A stretch of 41,568 nucleotides of DNA, taken from JBBQNJ01 sp038329845 (lineage in GTDB: Bacteria; Planctomycetota; Phycisphaerae; Tepidisphaerales; Tepidisphaeraceae). This document shows, piece by piece, positions 31,443 through 40,041 of the stretch (within the stretch, counting starts at the first letter, position 1; every line of letters starts with the position of its first letter). The translations under genes were made by a program, and so were the position numbers. Below the pieces are notes generated by a model. The model saw only the letters and a program-made list of their open reading frames with translations, was not told the origin of the DNA and made no database searches. Location of the stretch: NCBI GenBank assembly GCA_038329845.1, contig JBBQNJ010000042.1:1-41568 (forward strand), read 5' to 3'.

Positions 31443-32339
31443 ATGACTTCCGCGCCTCTTATTGTCGCTGACCCTCGACTGGAACGCTCGTGGGCGCACT
31501 GCCGGGAAGTCACCCGAGCGGCGGCGGGGAACTTCTATCACGGTCTGAAGCTGCTGCCGGGTGACAAACGCCGCGACATGTTCGCGTTGTACGCTTACAT
31601 GAGGGCGCTGGATGACCTGGTGGATGAGCCGGGACGCTCGATCAGCCGCAAGGCCGATGATCTGTCGGATTTTCGGCGGAGAACCCATGATGCGATCGCG
31701 GGGCAAATCGCCGACGAGGGGATTGGGGCCGAGTTGTGGCCGGCGTTCTCGGATATGGTTCGGCGGCGGTCGATTCCGGCGACTTTGTTCGACGATGCGA
31801 TCGACGGGCAGTGGCAGGATGTGCAGGGCCAGCGATACGACGATTTCGAGCAGCTTCGAATGTATTGCTACCGGGTGGCGGGGGTGGTGGGTCTGGCGTC
31901 GGTGCATATCTGGGGTCACGAGCAGCCGGAGCGGGCGCGGTCGCTGGCGATCGATCGGGGGGTGGCGTTTCAGTTGACGAATATTCTGCGCGATCTGGCG
32001 GGAGACCTGGGCAACGGGCGATGCTATCTTCCCGCCGATGAACTCGAGGCGACGGGGCTTTCGGGGGCGAGTTTGTTGGGCGGAGGATCCTCGTCGGCGT
32101 TCGAGCCATTCATGCGTCGCCAGATCGCGCGGGCCGAGGATTTTTATGAGCGATCGGCGGGGTTGGAATCGCTGATCAGCGCCGACAGTCGTCCAGCGCT
32201 GGTGGCGATGACGGGGATTTACCGGGAATTGCTGCGCAAGATCGCTGAGTCGCCGGTGAGGGTGCTGAACGAGCGGGTTTCGCTCTCGACCATGCAAAAG
32301 CTGAAAATCGCTTGGCGGGCGATGCGCGGGCGAGGTTAG
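31443..32339 (+). CDS. hpnD: Presqualene diphosphate synthase HpnD-like
   Basis: The 298-residue squalene/phytoene synthase family protein has NFYHGLKLLPGDKRRDMFAL, the first Asp motif YAYMRALDDLVDEPG (about 50-64), DDFEQLRMYCYRVAGVVGL and the second motif FQLTNILRDLAGDLGNGRCY. LPADEL after it and the C-terminal STMQKLKIAWRAM are typical of HpnD. HpnD condenses two farnesyl diphosphates head-to-head to presqualene diphosphate. Phytoene synthase is a close relative and cannot be excluded on motifs alone, but pairing with hpnC makes HpnD likelier. Confidence 0.86.
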   Translation: MTSAPLIVADPRLERSWAHCREVTRAAAGNFYHGLKLLPGDKRRDMFALYAYMRALDDLVDEPGRSISRKADDLSDFRRRTHDAIAGQIADEGIGAELWPAFSDMVRRRSIPATLFDDAIDGQWQDVQGQRYDDFEQLRMYCYRVAGVVGLASVHIWGHEQPERARSLAIDRGVAFQLTNILRDLAGDLGNGRCYLPADELEATGLSGASLLGGGSSSAFEPFMRRQIARAEDFYERSAGLESLISADSRPALVAMTGIYRELLRKIAESPVRVLNERVSLSTMQKLKIAWRAMRGRG

Positions 32340-32481
32340 AGGGGCTGCGGCGCGGGGGGCGGGGGTTGGGCTGTTGAATTCAGGCCAAATTCCGGATTCT
32401 CACCGGGCTTGGCGCTTTTAGAAACCCGATTTGGAATCAGCAATTTGAGATCTATCGAGAAACCCCGCTTAAGGGGGACGC

Positions 32482-32603
32482 GAGCGGGAAGTCGGTTTTC
32501 GTGATGGCGGAGCATCCCTACGAGCTTGCCTCCGGGCGATGGGAGCGGGAAGTCGGTTTTCGTGACGGCGGGGCATCCCGCCGAGCTTCGCTCAGGGGGA
32601 CGG
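32482..32603. repeat. 61-bp tandem repeat reaching into the end of the YihY-type gene
   Basis: Unit 1 (32482-32542) and unit 2 (32543-32603) both start GAGCGGGAAGTCGGTTTTCG. The first 37 bases differ at three positions and the rest is more diverged. A partial earlier unit end (CTTAAGGGGGACG) lies at 32469-32481. The right unit contains the stop codon and last residues of the minus-strand gene at 32592, so the repeat has supplied its 3' end. Confidence 0.65.
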
Positions 32604-33560
32604 CATGCTGGGATCGCCGGCGCAATCGGCCGCGTCGGCTGAGCGTTTGTTGCGCAGGTCCATGGTGCCGGGTTTGACCTTCAGCACGGCGAAATCGACT
32701 TCGCTGTTGATCTCGGCACCGACGAGCAGGACCAGGGCGTCGAGGTAGAAAACCAGCAGCAAGATGGCCACGCCGCCGACGGTGCCGTAGGTCTGGTCGT
32801 ATTTGCCGAAGCGGTTGATGTAGAACCGGAAGATCATTCCCAGCAGAATCCAGACGATCACGCAGAAGATGGCGCCGGGGCTGAAAAAGCTCTTTCGCAG
32901 GCGCACGGCGGTTCCGTAGTGGTAGACCACCATCAGCACGCCGAACATCAGCAAGACCCCCAGGCTCCAGCGGACGGCGTTCCATGCCAGCACCAATGGG
33001 CCGTAGTTGGGGTAATCGTGCTGCTTGAGCCAGGCGACGGTCCAGTTGGTGGCGATGGTGCCGATGGGGAGCAACAGCAGCACGGCCAGGACCAGGACGC
33101 TGACGATGATGGTCAAGAGCAGGGCGATGGGGCGCTGTTTGTAGAACGGGCGGTTGATGTCCACATCGTAACAGCGATCCAGGGCCGACATGGTCATGGC
33201 CATCCCACCCGAGGCGGCCCAGAGGGCCACGACCAGGCCGATGCTCATCAGTCCGCCGCGGGTGTCGCGGGTGACGCTAATGATGTTCTTTTCAAGGGTA
33301 TCGGCGGCGTCATCGGGCAAGTTCTGATGCAGGGCGTCGGAGATCTGGTGGATGACCTCGTCGCCCTGAAGCAGGGGGACATACGGGGTAAGGGTCAGCA
33401 GAAAAATAAAAAACGGAAAGACGGCGAACATCCAGGAGTAGGCCAGGGCCGAGGCCCAGACCAGGACGTGGTCCTCGGCGATCTGGTTCCAGACGCGTTT
33501 TACAAAGCCCCATGGGCCGACTTCGCGCATGACTTGGGGAAGGTCTCGCAGTCGGGCCAT
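32592..33560 (-). CDS. YihY/BrkB family inner-membrane protein
   Basis: The 322-residue protein has six predicted helices in the family order. It starts MARLRDLPQVMREVGPWGFV and has VWASALAYSWMFAVFPFFIF (first helix with the LAYS..FA.FPF signature), GGLMSIGLVVALWAASGGMA followed by MTMSALDRCYD, and a fifth-helix SFFSPGAIFCVIVWILLGMI. YGTVGGVAILLLVFYLDALV, then LVGAEINSE, closes the core. The family was once called ribonuclease BN by mistake; its role is unknown, and a transport or envelope function is assumed. The start codon follows a run of eight C residues on the coding strand with no Shine-Dalgarno site. The last residues lie in a tandem repeat. Confidence 0.88.
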   Translation of the reverse strand: MARLRDLPQVMREVGPWGFVKRVWNQIAEDHVLVWASALAYSWMFAVFPFFIFLLTLTPYVPLLQGDEVIHQISDALHQNLPDDAADTLEKNIISVTRDTRGGLMSIGLVVALWAASGGMAMTMSALDRCYDVDINRPFYKQRPIALLLTIIVSVLVLAVLLLLPIGTIATNWTVAWLKQHDYPNYGPLVLAWNAVRWSLGVLLMFGVLMVVYHYGTAVRLRKSFFSPGAIFCVIVWILLGMIFRFYINRFGKYDQTYGTVGGVAILLLVFYLDALVLLVGAEINSEVDFAVLKVKPGTMDLRNKRSADAADCAGDPSMPSP

Positions 33561-33801
33561 GGGGGGGGAGTATAACCGAATTTCATGCCGAGCCGAACTG
33601 CGCGATTTGTTTTGGCGTGGCAGTCGTACTGTGATTTTACAGGGGTCCATCCAGAATATTCCTATGACGGTGCCGAGGGCGATGAATTGCTTGCAGGGCA
33701 TAGCGGCATCAAGACACCGAGGGCGTGAGGAAGATACTGGATGTTCCCTTTCACCTTTGCGGAGGGGCAGGCTCAGCTTTCGCGGTGGGGGGTCGGCGTC
33801 T
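33561..33801. other. Divergent intergenic region between YihY- and AI-2E-type genes
   Basis: These 241 bases separate two divergent starts and must hold both promoters, but I cannot pick convincing hexamer pairs. A poly-G run (33561-33568) borders the YihY start. Confidence 0.3.
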
Positions 33802-34980
33802 ATGCTGGGGGGGATGGAGTCCGAGGCTACGGTTTCGAGTTCGGCGGCGGCGGGGCAAGGGGGATCGGTGCCGGCACCGCCGGTTGTTGTGGTGCGGGCA
33901 ACGTGGGTGCGGCCGGTATCGACGTTGCTGGCGTCGGTGGTCCTGCTGGTGCTGTTCATCTCGTTTTTCGACGCCTTAAGCGTGGTGATGCTGGGGGTGC
34001 TGGCCGCGGCGGTAATCGCCGCGACGCTCGAGCCGCTGCTGAAGTATTGTCCGGGACCGCGGGCACTGGCGGCGGCGATCGAGGGGTTGGGACTGCTGGC
34101 GATCGTGGGAGGATTGCTGCTGGCGCTCTCCTGGCCGCTTGCCAAGCCGCTGGAGCAGTTCACGCGCGACTGGCCTAATCGGCGGGCCGCGGCCAACGAG
34201 GCACTTGCGAAGTGGAGCGGGATCGTCGGGCTGAATCAGCCGATGACGGTCGAGGAGATGCTGCAAGGGGTCGGGACGTTCATGGCGGGGGCGGGCGGAC
34301 AAAAGCTGTTCAGCCAGAGCGCCGATGTGCTGCTGGGATTTTTGATTTCCCTGGCGCTGGTGCTGTTTGGGTCGATCTTCCTCCTGGCCGAGCCGGCCAG
34401 CGTCTTGACGGCACCGGCGATCCGATTATTGCCGCCACGGCATCAGCCGACGATGCGTCATGTGTTCGCGGAGCTGGCACCGCGCTACCGGCGATGGGTG
34501 ATCGGGACGTTGACGGGGATGTTCGTGGTCTTCAGCGCCTCGATGCTGGGATATACGGTGACGGGGATCGAAATGGCCTTGCCGCTGGCGATGCTGGCGG
34601 GGCTGGCCGAGATTGTGCCGACCGTCGGGCCGGCCACGGCCGGGGTGATCGCGGCGCTGTTCGTGGCGGCGACGCAGGGCGGGGGCAAGGCGCTGGCGAT
34701 GGTCATTGTCTATGCGATCATCCAGGCGCTGGAAGCGTATCTGATCCTGCCGATGATCATGCGCGGGGCGGTGAAGATCCATCCGGCGGTGACGCTGTTC
34801 ACCGTCGTCTTGTGGGGCAAGATTTTCGGGCTGCCGGGGTTGATCCTGGCGATCCCGATCAACTTGACGATCTGGACGCTGGTGGATCATTTTCATCTTC
34901 GGCGGCGGAGGTGGGAAGAGGATTTACCACGAATTCTCGAAGGGCACGAAGAAGAGAAGGACACGAAGATTTTGGCCTGA
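33802..34980 (+). CDS. AI-2E family transporter-like membrane protein
   Basis: The 392-residue protein of the PF01594-type family has paired N-terminal helices (LASVVLLVLFISFFDALSVV; LGVLAAAVIAATLEPLLKY), a soluble segment (QFTRDWPNRRAAANEALAKW), and a C-terminal bundle with the family motifs LAGLAEIVPTVGPATAGVIA, IIQALEAYLILPMIMRGAVK and IHPAVTLFTVVLWGKIFGLP. Characterised relatives include sodium/proton antiporters and a proposed AI-2 exporter, so the substrate is open. ATG 33814 is an alternative start. The final residues (LEGHEEEKDTKILA) come from a repeat rich in CACGAAG and are unlikely to be ancestral. Confidence 0.85.
   Translation: MLGGMESEATVSSSAAAGQGGSVPAPPVVVVRATWVRPVSTLLASVVLLVLFISFFDALSVVMLGVLAAAVIAATLEPLLKYCPGPRALAAAIEGLGLLAIVGGLLLALSWPLAKPLEQFTRDWPNRRAAANEALAKWSGIVGLNQPMTVEEMLQGVGTFMAGAGGQKLFSQSADVLLGFLISLALVLFGSIFLLAEPASVLTAPAIRLLPPRHQPTMRHVFAELAPRYRRWVIGTLTGMFVVFSASMLGYTVTGIEMALPLAMLAGLAEIVPTVGPATAGVIAALFVAATQGGGKALAMVIVYAIIQALEAYLILPMIMRGAVKIHPAVTLFTVVLWGKIFGLPGLILAIPINLTIWTLVDHFHLRRRRWEEDLPRILEGHEEEKDTKILA
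34927..34969 (+). repeat. CACGAAG-type short repeat at the 3' end of the AI-2E-like gene
   Basis: CACGAATTCTCGAAGGG is followed by CACGAAGAAGAGAAGGA and CACGAAGA, an imperfect tandem of purine-rich units. It lies inside the reading frame and provides its last 14 or so codons. Confidence 0.55.
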
Positions 34981-35087
34981 TGGGATGTGCAATGGATACG
35001 TGGACTGCGCGAGCATGTGCCGGTCGGTGTGGGGTTGGGCGACATTGATGTGCCGCGGGTTTGGTGGGGCGGGTGGGGGTGCGTAGC

Positions 35088-35984
35088 ATGGGCGGGATGA
35101 GCGGCGCACGGCCCCGGGCTTCGAGCAGGGATTCGCTGATGGATCGGGCGGCGCCGCAGCGACTGCAAAAGCCGGCCGGACCGATTCTGTTGGTGGCGGT
35201 CGATCTGGATGGAACGCTGCTGGACGACACCAAGCGGGTCAGCGCACCGACGCTGCGGGCCTTGGGGGAATTGTCAGACAACCGGGTAAAGCTGGTGATC
35301 GCCTCGGCCCGGCCCCCCCGGTCGGTGCGCCACATTTACGCCCAGCTCAAGCTCGACACGCTCCAGATCAACTACAACGGCGCGCTGATCTGGGATGAGA
35401 CTCATCGCCGGGTGGTGTATCACTGCCCGATGGATGGGGCGCTGACTCGGCGGATCATCGAGCAGGCGCGGGCCCTGGAGCCGGGGGTGCTGGTCTCGTG
35501 CGAGATCCTCGATCGCTGGCATACCGATCGTCATGACCCGGGGCTGACCACCGAGACCGGGCGGTTGCTGGCGCCCGATGTGATCGCGCCGGTGCAGACG
35601 TTCTGGGAAATGCCGGCGACCAAGGTGCTGTTGCTGGGCGAGCCTCGGCTGATCCTGCGGCTGGACGAGGTTCTCGCCCAGGCGTACAGCCACCAGGCAA
35701 TCATTTTTCGCTCCGACGGCGACACGCTGCTTCAGATCATGGACCGGCGCGTGGGCAAAGCCTCGGCGCTGCGGCGGGTGGCGGAGCATTACCGGGTTCC
35801 GATGGGTCAGGTGATGGCGATCGGCGATGCGCCCAATGATGTGGGGATGCTGCAAGTGTCGGGGGTCGCGGTGGCGATGGACAACGCCCACCCGATCGTC
35901 AAGGCGACGGCGGACTGGGTTGCGCCGAGCAACAACGATCACGGCGTCCACGCGGCGCTGCGGCGTTACGGGCTTTGCGGCTGA
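35088..35984 (+). CDS. HAD-superfamily hydrolase, Cof type (class IIB)
   Basis: The 298-residue protein has motif I LVAVDLDGTLLDD (nucleophile and acid Asp at about 37 and 39), motif II IASARPP (Ser/Thr position), a C2B cap domain (about 95-195), Lys in GKASALRRVAEHY and motif III/IV VMAIGDAPNDVGMLQVSGVA with GDxxND. Cof-type enzymes dephosphorylate sugar phosphates, flavin or pyridoxal phosphates; the substrate is not predictable. Starts at 35097 and 35139 are also possible; 35088 has GGGGG eight bases upstream. Its last 19 bases overlap the convergent oxidoreductase gene. Confidence 0.87.
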   Translation: MGGMSGARPRASSRDSLMDRAAPQRLQKPAGPILLVAVDLDGTLLDDTKRVSAPTLRALGELSDNRVKLVIASARPPRSVRHIYAQLKLDTLQINYNGALIWDETHRRVVYHCPMDGALTRRIIEQARALEPGVLVSCEILDRWHTDRHDPGLTTETGRLLAPDVIAPVQTFWEMPATKVLLLGEPRLILRLDEVLAQAYSHQAIIFRSDGDTLLQIMDRRVGKASALRRVAEHYRVPMGQVMAIGDAPNDVGMLQVSGVAVAMDNAHPIVKATADWVAPSNNDHGVHAALRRYGLCG

Positions 35985-36877
35985 AGGGGCGCCGGGGCAT
36001 CGGGTGCGGGCGGGGGCGCGGATGGATCGGGCCTCGGCGTGGATCGAGACACCGGGTCATCGGGCGCGGGCGCCGGAGGGGGCGCGGCGAGGCCGGGTCC
36101 GGGCTCGGGCTGGGGATCGGCGATGCGTCCGATCAGGCGAAGCAAACCATCGAGAATGGTCAGCGGGTGGGGCGGGCAGCCCGGGACGAACAAGTCGATG
36201 CGCGGAAGGATTCCTTCCCCGCCGTTGTGGACCTGCGGGCAGTCGATATACGGCCCGCCGGCGATGGCGCAGGTGCCGACGGCGATGGCGATCTTGGGAT
36301 GGGGAATGGCGTTCCACGTTTCGATAACGGCATGATGCATGTTGTGGGTGATTGGGCCGGTGAGGACCATTCCGTCGGCGTGGCGCGGCGAGGCGACGAA
36401 CTGGATTCCGAAGCGCGATAAGTCCCATCCGACGGTGGTCAGCACGTTGATGTCCAGATCGCAGGCGTTGCAGCTTCCGGCGCAGACTTCGCGAAGCTTA
36501 AGCGATCGGCCGAGAACGCGGCGTAGTTGATCGGCCATGGGGGCGGCGAGTTGGAGCATCTTCTCCGGCGTGATGCGCAAATCGGCGCGAGTCGAGCAGG
36601 CCATGCGGTGATCGTTGGTGAAGGTGATTACCTGGGCATCGCAAGCCGAGGCGCATTCGGCGCAGAAGACGCAGCGTCCCAGGTCCAGGCTCAGGCCGCC
36701 TTGGGTCTGAATGGCGCCGGTGGGACAGGCGGCGGCGCAGTCGTGACAGGCGTCGGCGCACGCTCCGGCACTAAGCTGCGGACGCCCGCGAAAGCGGGCG
36801 GGCAGAGCGGGAACCTCCTGTGGAAAGCGATTGGTCTGATGGCCCTGATGCAGTCGAGTTCGCAGGATGGAAATCAT
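35966..36877 (-). CDS. Ferredoxin / NuoB-type small subunit fusion of an Ehr-like complex
   Basis: The 303-residue protein joins two normally separate subunits. Residues 34-85 form a two-cluster ferredoxin: Cys40-44-47-51 with an atypical CxxxC first spacing, and Cys69-72-75-79. Residues 125-255 form a NuoB/HycG-like domain with the ligands of the proximal [4Fe-4S] cluster retained: Cys136 and Cys139 in GSCNACDLD, Cys203 in GTCAIAGG and Cys234 in PGCPP. A Pro/Ala-rich tail follows from about 255. The subunit should pass electrons between a soluble carrier and the large subunit at the cytoplasmic face. It lies 21 bases after the large-subunit gene and is the last gene of the operon, converging on the HAD gene. 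Confidence 0.85.
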   Translation of the reverse strand: MISILRTRLHQGHQTNRFPQEVPALPARFRGRPQLSAGACADACHDCAAACPTGAIQTQGGLSLDLGRCVFCAECASACDAQVITFTNDHRMACSTRADLRITPEKMLQLAAPMADQLRRVLGRSLKLREVCAGSCNACDLDINVLTTVGWDLSRFGIQFVASPRHADGMVLTGPITHNMHHAVIETWNAIPHPKIAIAVGTCAIAGGPYIDCPQVHNGGEGILPRIDLFVPGCPPHPLTILDGLLRLIGRIADPQPEPGPGLAAPPPAPAPDDPVSRSTPRPDPSAPPPAPDAPAPLQPQSP

Positions 36878-36898
36878 GGGTCTGCTCTCTTGGCGACG

Positions 36899-38431
36899 TT
36901 ACAGGTCATGTCCGGCATAGCTGAGGCTGAAACTCTTGTTGCATAGCGGGAAATCGCTGATCAATTGATCTCGCATCGCCATGGCGAGTCCAAACCAGTT
37001 GTGCAGGCTGGGGTCCTTGGCCTTGACGAATTGCGCGCTTCCATCAGCGCCCGTGAAGGCCACATGCATCGCCTCGCCGCGCCAGGTTTCGGCCATCCCG
37101 ATCGCCAAGGCATTGGGGCGCAGCGACGGCATGGCGGCGCGGATCGAGCCGGCGGGAATCGCCGCGAGCATCTCCAGCAGGAACTCGATCGAACGCTGCA
37201 CCTCGAGCCAGCGGACCGCGGCGCGGGCATAAACATCGCCGCTCGGCTCGATCGCGACGGGGATATGGCTGAACTGGTATGCGCCGTGGGGATGATCGTG
37301 ACGAACATCCAGGCCCAGCCCGCAGGCGCGGGCGACGGGACCGACCAGCCCCAGGTCGGCGGCCTGCACGGCAGTGAGGATGCCCACGCCTTCCAGGCGC
37401 GCCAAGACGGTGGGGGTGGAGAAGAACAGTTCGAGGACTTCGATCACCTCGGTCTGAAGCTCGAGCAGCCGCAACCGCAGGCGTTGAGCGAGTGCGGGAT
37501 CGATATCGACTAGGATGCCGCCGGGGCGCAGCAGGCTGCGACCGAAGCGGTTGCCGCAAATCTCACAGGTGAGGTTGAGAAAGTCGCCGCGAAGGCGCCC
37601 CAGGAAGGCATTGGTGGGCAGAAATCCGATGTCGGCCCCGAGGGCGCCCAGGTCGCCGACGTGGTTGGCCAGGCGCTCGAGTTCCAGCGCGATGGCGCGG
37701 ATGGCGTGGGCGCGGGGGGAGACGATCGTGCCGCCGAGGGCCTCGATCGCGGCGCAATATGCCGTGGCATGACCGATGGATGAATCGCCGGCGACGGTCT
37801 CGGCGGCGAGGATGGCACGAACGGGATTGGGATGCGCCAACAACGCCTCGGCACCGCGATGCTGATAGCCCAGGACGACCTCCAGGTGCAGGACCTGCTC
37901 GCCGTGACACTGGAAGCGGAAATGTCCCGGCTCGATGATTCCGGCGTGAACCGGCCCGACGGCGACTTCGTGGATTTCTTCGCCTTCGACGCGGAAAAAC
38001 GGATAATTTCCCGGGATCGTCTCGGCCGGGTCGAATCGCCCCCAGGGCTGAGTGCCGCGATCGGGCGGATGGTATCGAAGCGGCTTGAGCCACGGATGGC
38101 CCTCGGGGCGCACGGCGTATTGCTCGGCGATCTCGCGCTCGAACGCCTGTGCCGCGGGGCAGGTCGCCGCGATCGAGGGATACGCCGGGGCCTCGCCCGG
38201 CAGATCGGCGGCACAGAGTTCCAGGGTTCCGCTGGCGTCGAAGGCGACGATGGCGTAAAGGCGAACGGCGTCGTGGGCACCCCGGCGGGCGAAAAGGTTC
38301 GCCAGCCGCCCGCCGCGCTGTCTCGAGGCCGACACCTGGGCGCTGAACGCCTCGGGCGGCAGGGTTGGGACGGCGGCTTGATCGACCGCGACGCCCTGTC
38401 GCGTCGAATGCCATTGACCAAGGGGGTTCAT
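36899..38431 (-). CDS. NuoC/NuoD-fused large subunit, [NiFe]-hydrogenase-like without Ni ligands
   Basis: The 510-residue HycE/HyfG-like protein has a NuoC-like domain (about 40-125; FEREIAEQYAVRPEGHPWLK) and a NuoD/hydrogenase-like domain (about 150-510). Typical segments are VGPVHAGIIEPGHFRFQCHG, LELERLANHVGDLGALGADI and LLRPGGILVDID. In true group 4 hydrogenases four Cys bind Ni (ERxCGxC and DPCxxC). Here the first site reads ETVAGDSSIGHATAY (Ala214, Ser217), and the last reads KSFSLSYAGHDL (Ser504, Gly507). All four are replaced, so it cannot hold a standard NiFe centre. This matches Ehr-type complexes. It overlaps the upstream HyfF-like gene by four bases (ATGA). Confidence 0.88.
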   Translation of the reverse strand: MNPLGQWHSTRQGVAVDQAAVPTLPPEAFSAQVSASRQRGGRLANLFARRGAHDAVRLYAIVAFDASGTLELCAADLPGEAPAYPSIAATCPAAQAFEREIAEQYAVRPEGHPWLKPLRYHPPDRGTQPWGRFDPAETIPGNYPFFRVEGEEIHEVAVGPVHAGIIEPGHFRFQCHGEQVLHLEVVLGYQHRGAEALLAHPNPVRAILAAETVAGDSSIGHATAYCAAIEALGGTIVSPRAHAIRAIALELERLANHVGDLGALGADIGFLPTNAFLGRLRGDFLNLTCEICGNRFGRSLLRPGGILVDIDPALAQRLRLRLLELQTEVIEVLELFFSTPTVLARLEGVGILTAVQAADLGLVGPVARACGLGLDVRHDHPHGAYQFSHIPVAIEPSGDVYARAAVRWLEVQRSIEFLLEMLAAIPAGSIRAAMPSLRPNALAIGMAETWRGEAMHVAFTGADGSAQFVKAKDPSLHNWFGLAMAMRDQLISDFPLCNKSFSLSYAGHDL

Positions 38432-40041
38432 GGCCGAGCCTCCGCCAGCACCGGGGCTTGTCGATCGAGTCGCTTTTCGACGATTTCACCTTTGTTTTTC
38501 GAGTGCCAGCGCGGCTCGGATGGCGAAGTTGCGACGACTTCGACCGGTCCGGGCGCGGGGGGGGTTGACTGCCGGGCTTGGGCAATTGCGGAGCCGGGAT
38601 GGGCCATGGCTTCGGCTGCGGCGTCGAGGGCGCTGCGCAACGGGCGCGGCGGATAGACGGCGATGGCGACGGCCACGGTGATCAGCCCGAGGACCGGCGC
38701 CGTCATTACCCAGCGGCGCCAGCGCGTCTCAGGCGGATTCGCCGACGCCGCGGCGGTCATCGCCTCGCTGGGGGTTCCCAACACCATCGGCAACACCCGC
38801 GTCATCAAGGCCACGAACACGACCGCCAGGGTCAGGACCAATCCGGCGGCGACGATCCAATGTCCCGTGGCGACGGCGGCGAAGATCACGCCGAGTTCGG
38901 AATAGAACATCCCGAACGGCGGAGCGGCGCTGGTGGCGAGTAGTCCGACCAGCAGCATCAGTGCGATCCCGGGGCGCTGGCGCAGCAGACCGCGCAGCTC
39001 GGTGGCGCGGGTGGTTTGAAAGGTTCGCAGGAGGATCCCGGCGGTGAGAAAAAGGATTCCCTTGTTCAAGGTGTTGTGAGTCGCGTGCAGCATCGCCGCG
39101 TAGGCGCCGCCCGAGGCGGCGATCCCCGCGCCTATCGCCAGCACCCCGACATGCTCGACGCTGGTATAGGCGAGAATCCGGCGATAATCGGTGTTGTTCA
39201 GAATGAACAGCCCGGCCACCGCGATCGAGAGTAGCCCGAACCCGCACAGCCATTGGCCGGTGAAAGCGCCCAGTTGCGCCGCGACGCAAATCTGCTGGAA
39301 TCGCAAGATGCCCAGCAGGGCCGCCAGCGTCATGGCCCCGGCGAACAGCGCCGCTACCGGCGGGGGGGCTTCTCCGTAGGCGTCCGGCTTCCAGCTATGC
39401 AGCGGCGCCAGGCCCAGCTTGGTGCCGAACCCGACCAGCGCCAGCAGAAACCCCGCCCGCAGCCAGGCCGGGTCCATCCGCGTGGCGTTTTCGATCATCG
39501 CCGGCATCAGCAGCCCGATCTCCAATTGGGTAGAGGCCAGGGCGACGGCGAACACGCCCAGAAGCGCGATGGCGATCCCGACCGAATTCATCAACAGAAA
39601 TTTCCACGTCGCCTCGAGCGCCCGCGGCCCCAGGTGAAAATAGATTAGCGGGGTGGCGGCCAGCGACGAGGCCTCGAGGCCGACCCACATCAGCCCGAGG
39701 TGCTGGCTCAGACACGCTAACGTTAAGGCCGACAGCAGCGCCAGGATGCACGCCTGGAAAACGCGCTTCGAGACGTCCGATCGCTGGTGATATCCGATCA
39801 GAAAGACCGAGGTGGCGGCGAAAAGAAGGCTGATCAACGACAAGAGCAGATGATTGAGCGGGTCCAGCGCCAGGTATCCATTCCAGATTGCATCCGACGG
39901 AGAATTCCACGAGATCGCGATCAGCGCCAGGTGAGCGCCGCAGCCGGCGACGACGCTGAATCGGCGCAGGAGGCTCGACGGCAGCAGCAGACATCCCGGT
40001 GCCGCCAGCAACGGAGCGATGAGCATCCACGCCAGGATCAT
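38428..40041 (-). CDS. HyfF/NuoL/N-type antiporter-like membrane subunit
   Basis: The 537-residue protein has about 13-14 helices and the proton-translocating core of the Mrp/complex I antiporter family. LMWVGLEASSLAATPLIYFH holds the helix-5 Glu; FGTKLGLAPLHSWKPDAYGE followed by APPPVAALFAG holds the helix-7 Lys and broken-helix Pro. YRRILAYTSVEHVGVLAIGA, HATHNTLNKGILFLTAG and SAAPPFGMFYSELGVI are further family signatures. It should couple redox change to proton or sodium movement. The C-terminal about 70 residues are hydrophilic. It overlaps both neighbours by ATGA, indicating coupled translation. Confidence 0.9.
   Translation of the reverse strand: MILAWMLIAPLLAAPGCLLLPSSLLRRFSVVAGCGAHLALIAISWNSPSDAIWNGYLALDPLNHLLLSLISLLFAATSVFLIGYHQRSDVSKRVFQACILALLSALTLACLSQHLGLMWVGLEASSLAATPLIYFHLGPRALEATWKFLLMNSVGIAIALLGVFAVALASTQLEIGLLMPAMIENATRMDPAWLRAGFLLALVGFGTKLGLAPLHSWKPDAYGEAPPPVAALFAGAMTLAALLGILRFQQICVAAQLGAFTGQWLCGFGLLSIAVAGLFILNNTDYRRILAYTSVEHVGVLAIGAGIAASGGAYAAMLHATHNTLNKGILFLTAGILLRTFQTTRATELRGLLRQRPGIALMLLVGLLATSAAPPFGMFYSELGVIFAAVATGHWIVAAGLVLTLAVVFVALMTRVLPMVLGTPSEAMTAAASANPPETRWRRWVMTAPVLGLITVAVAIAVYPPRPLRSALDAAAEAMAHPGSAIAQARQSTPPAPGPVEVVATSPSEPRWHSKNKGEIVEKRLDRQAPVLAEARP

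Noticed and set aside
36899..38431. Functional H2-evolving [NiFe]-hydrogenase large subunit
   Set aside because: None of the four Ni-ligating Cys is present at the expected motifs.
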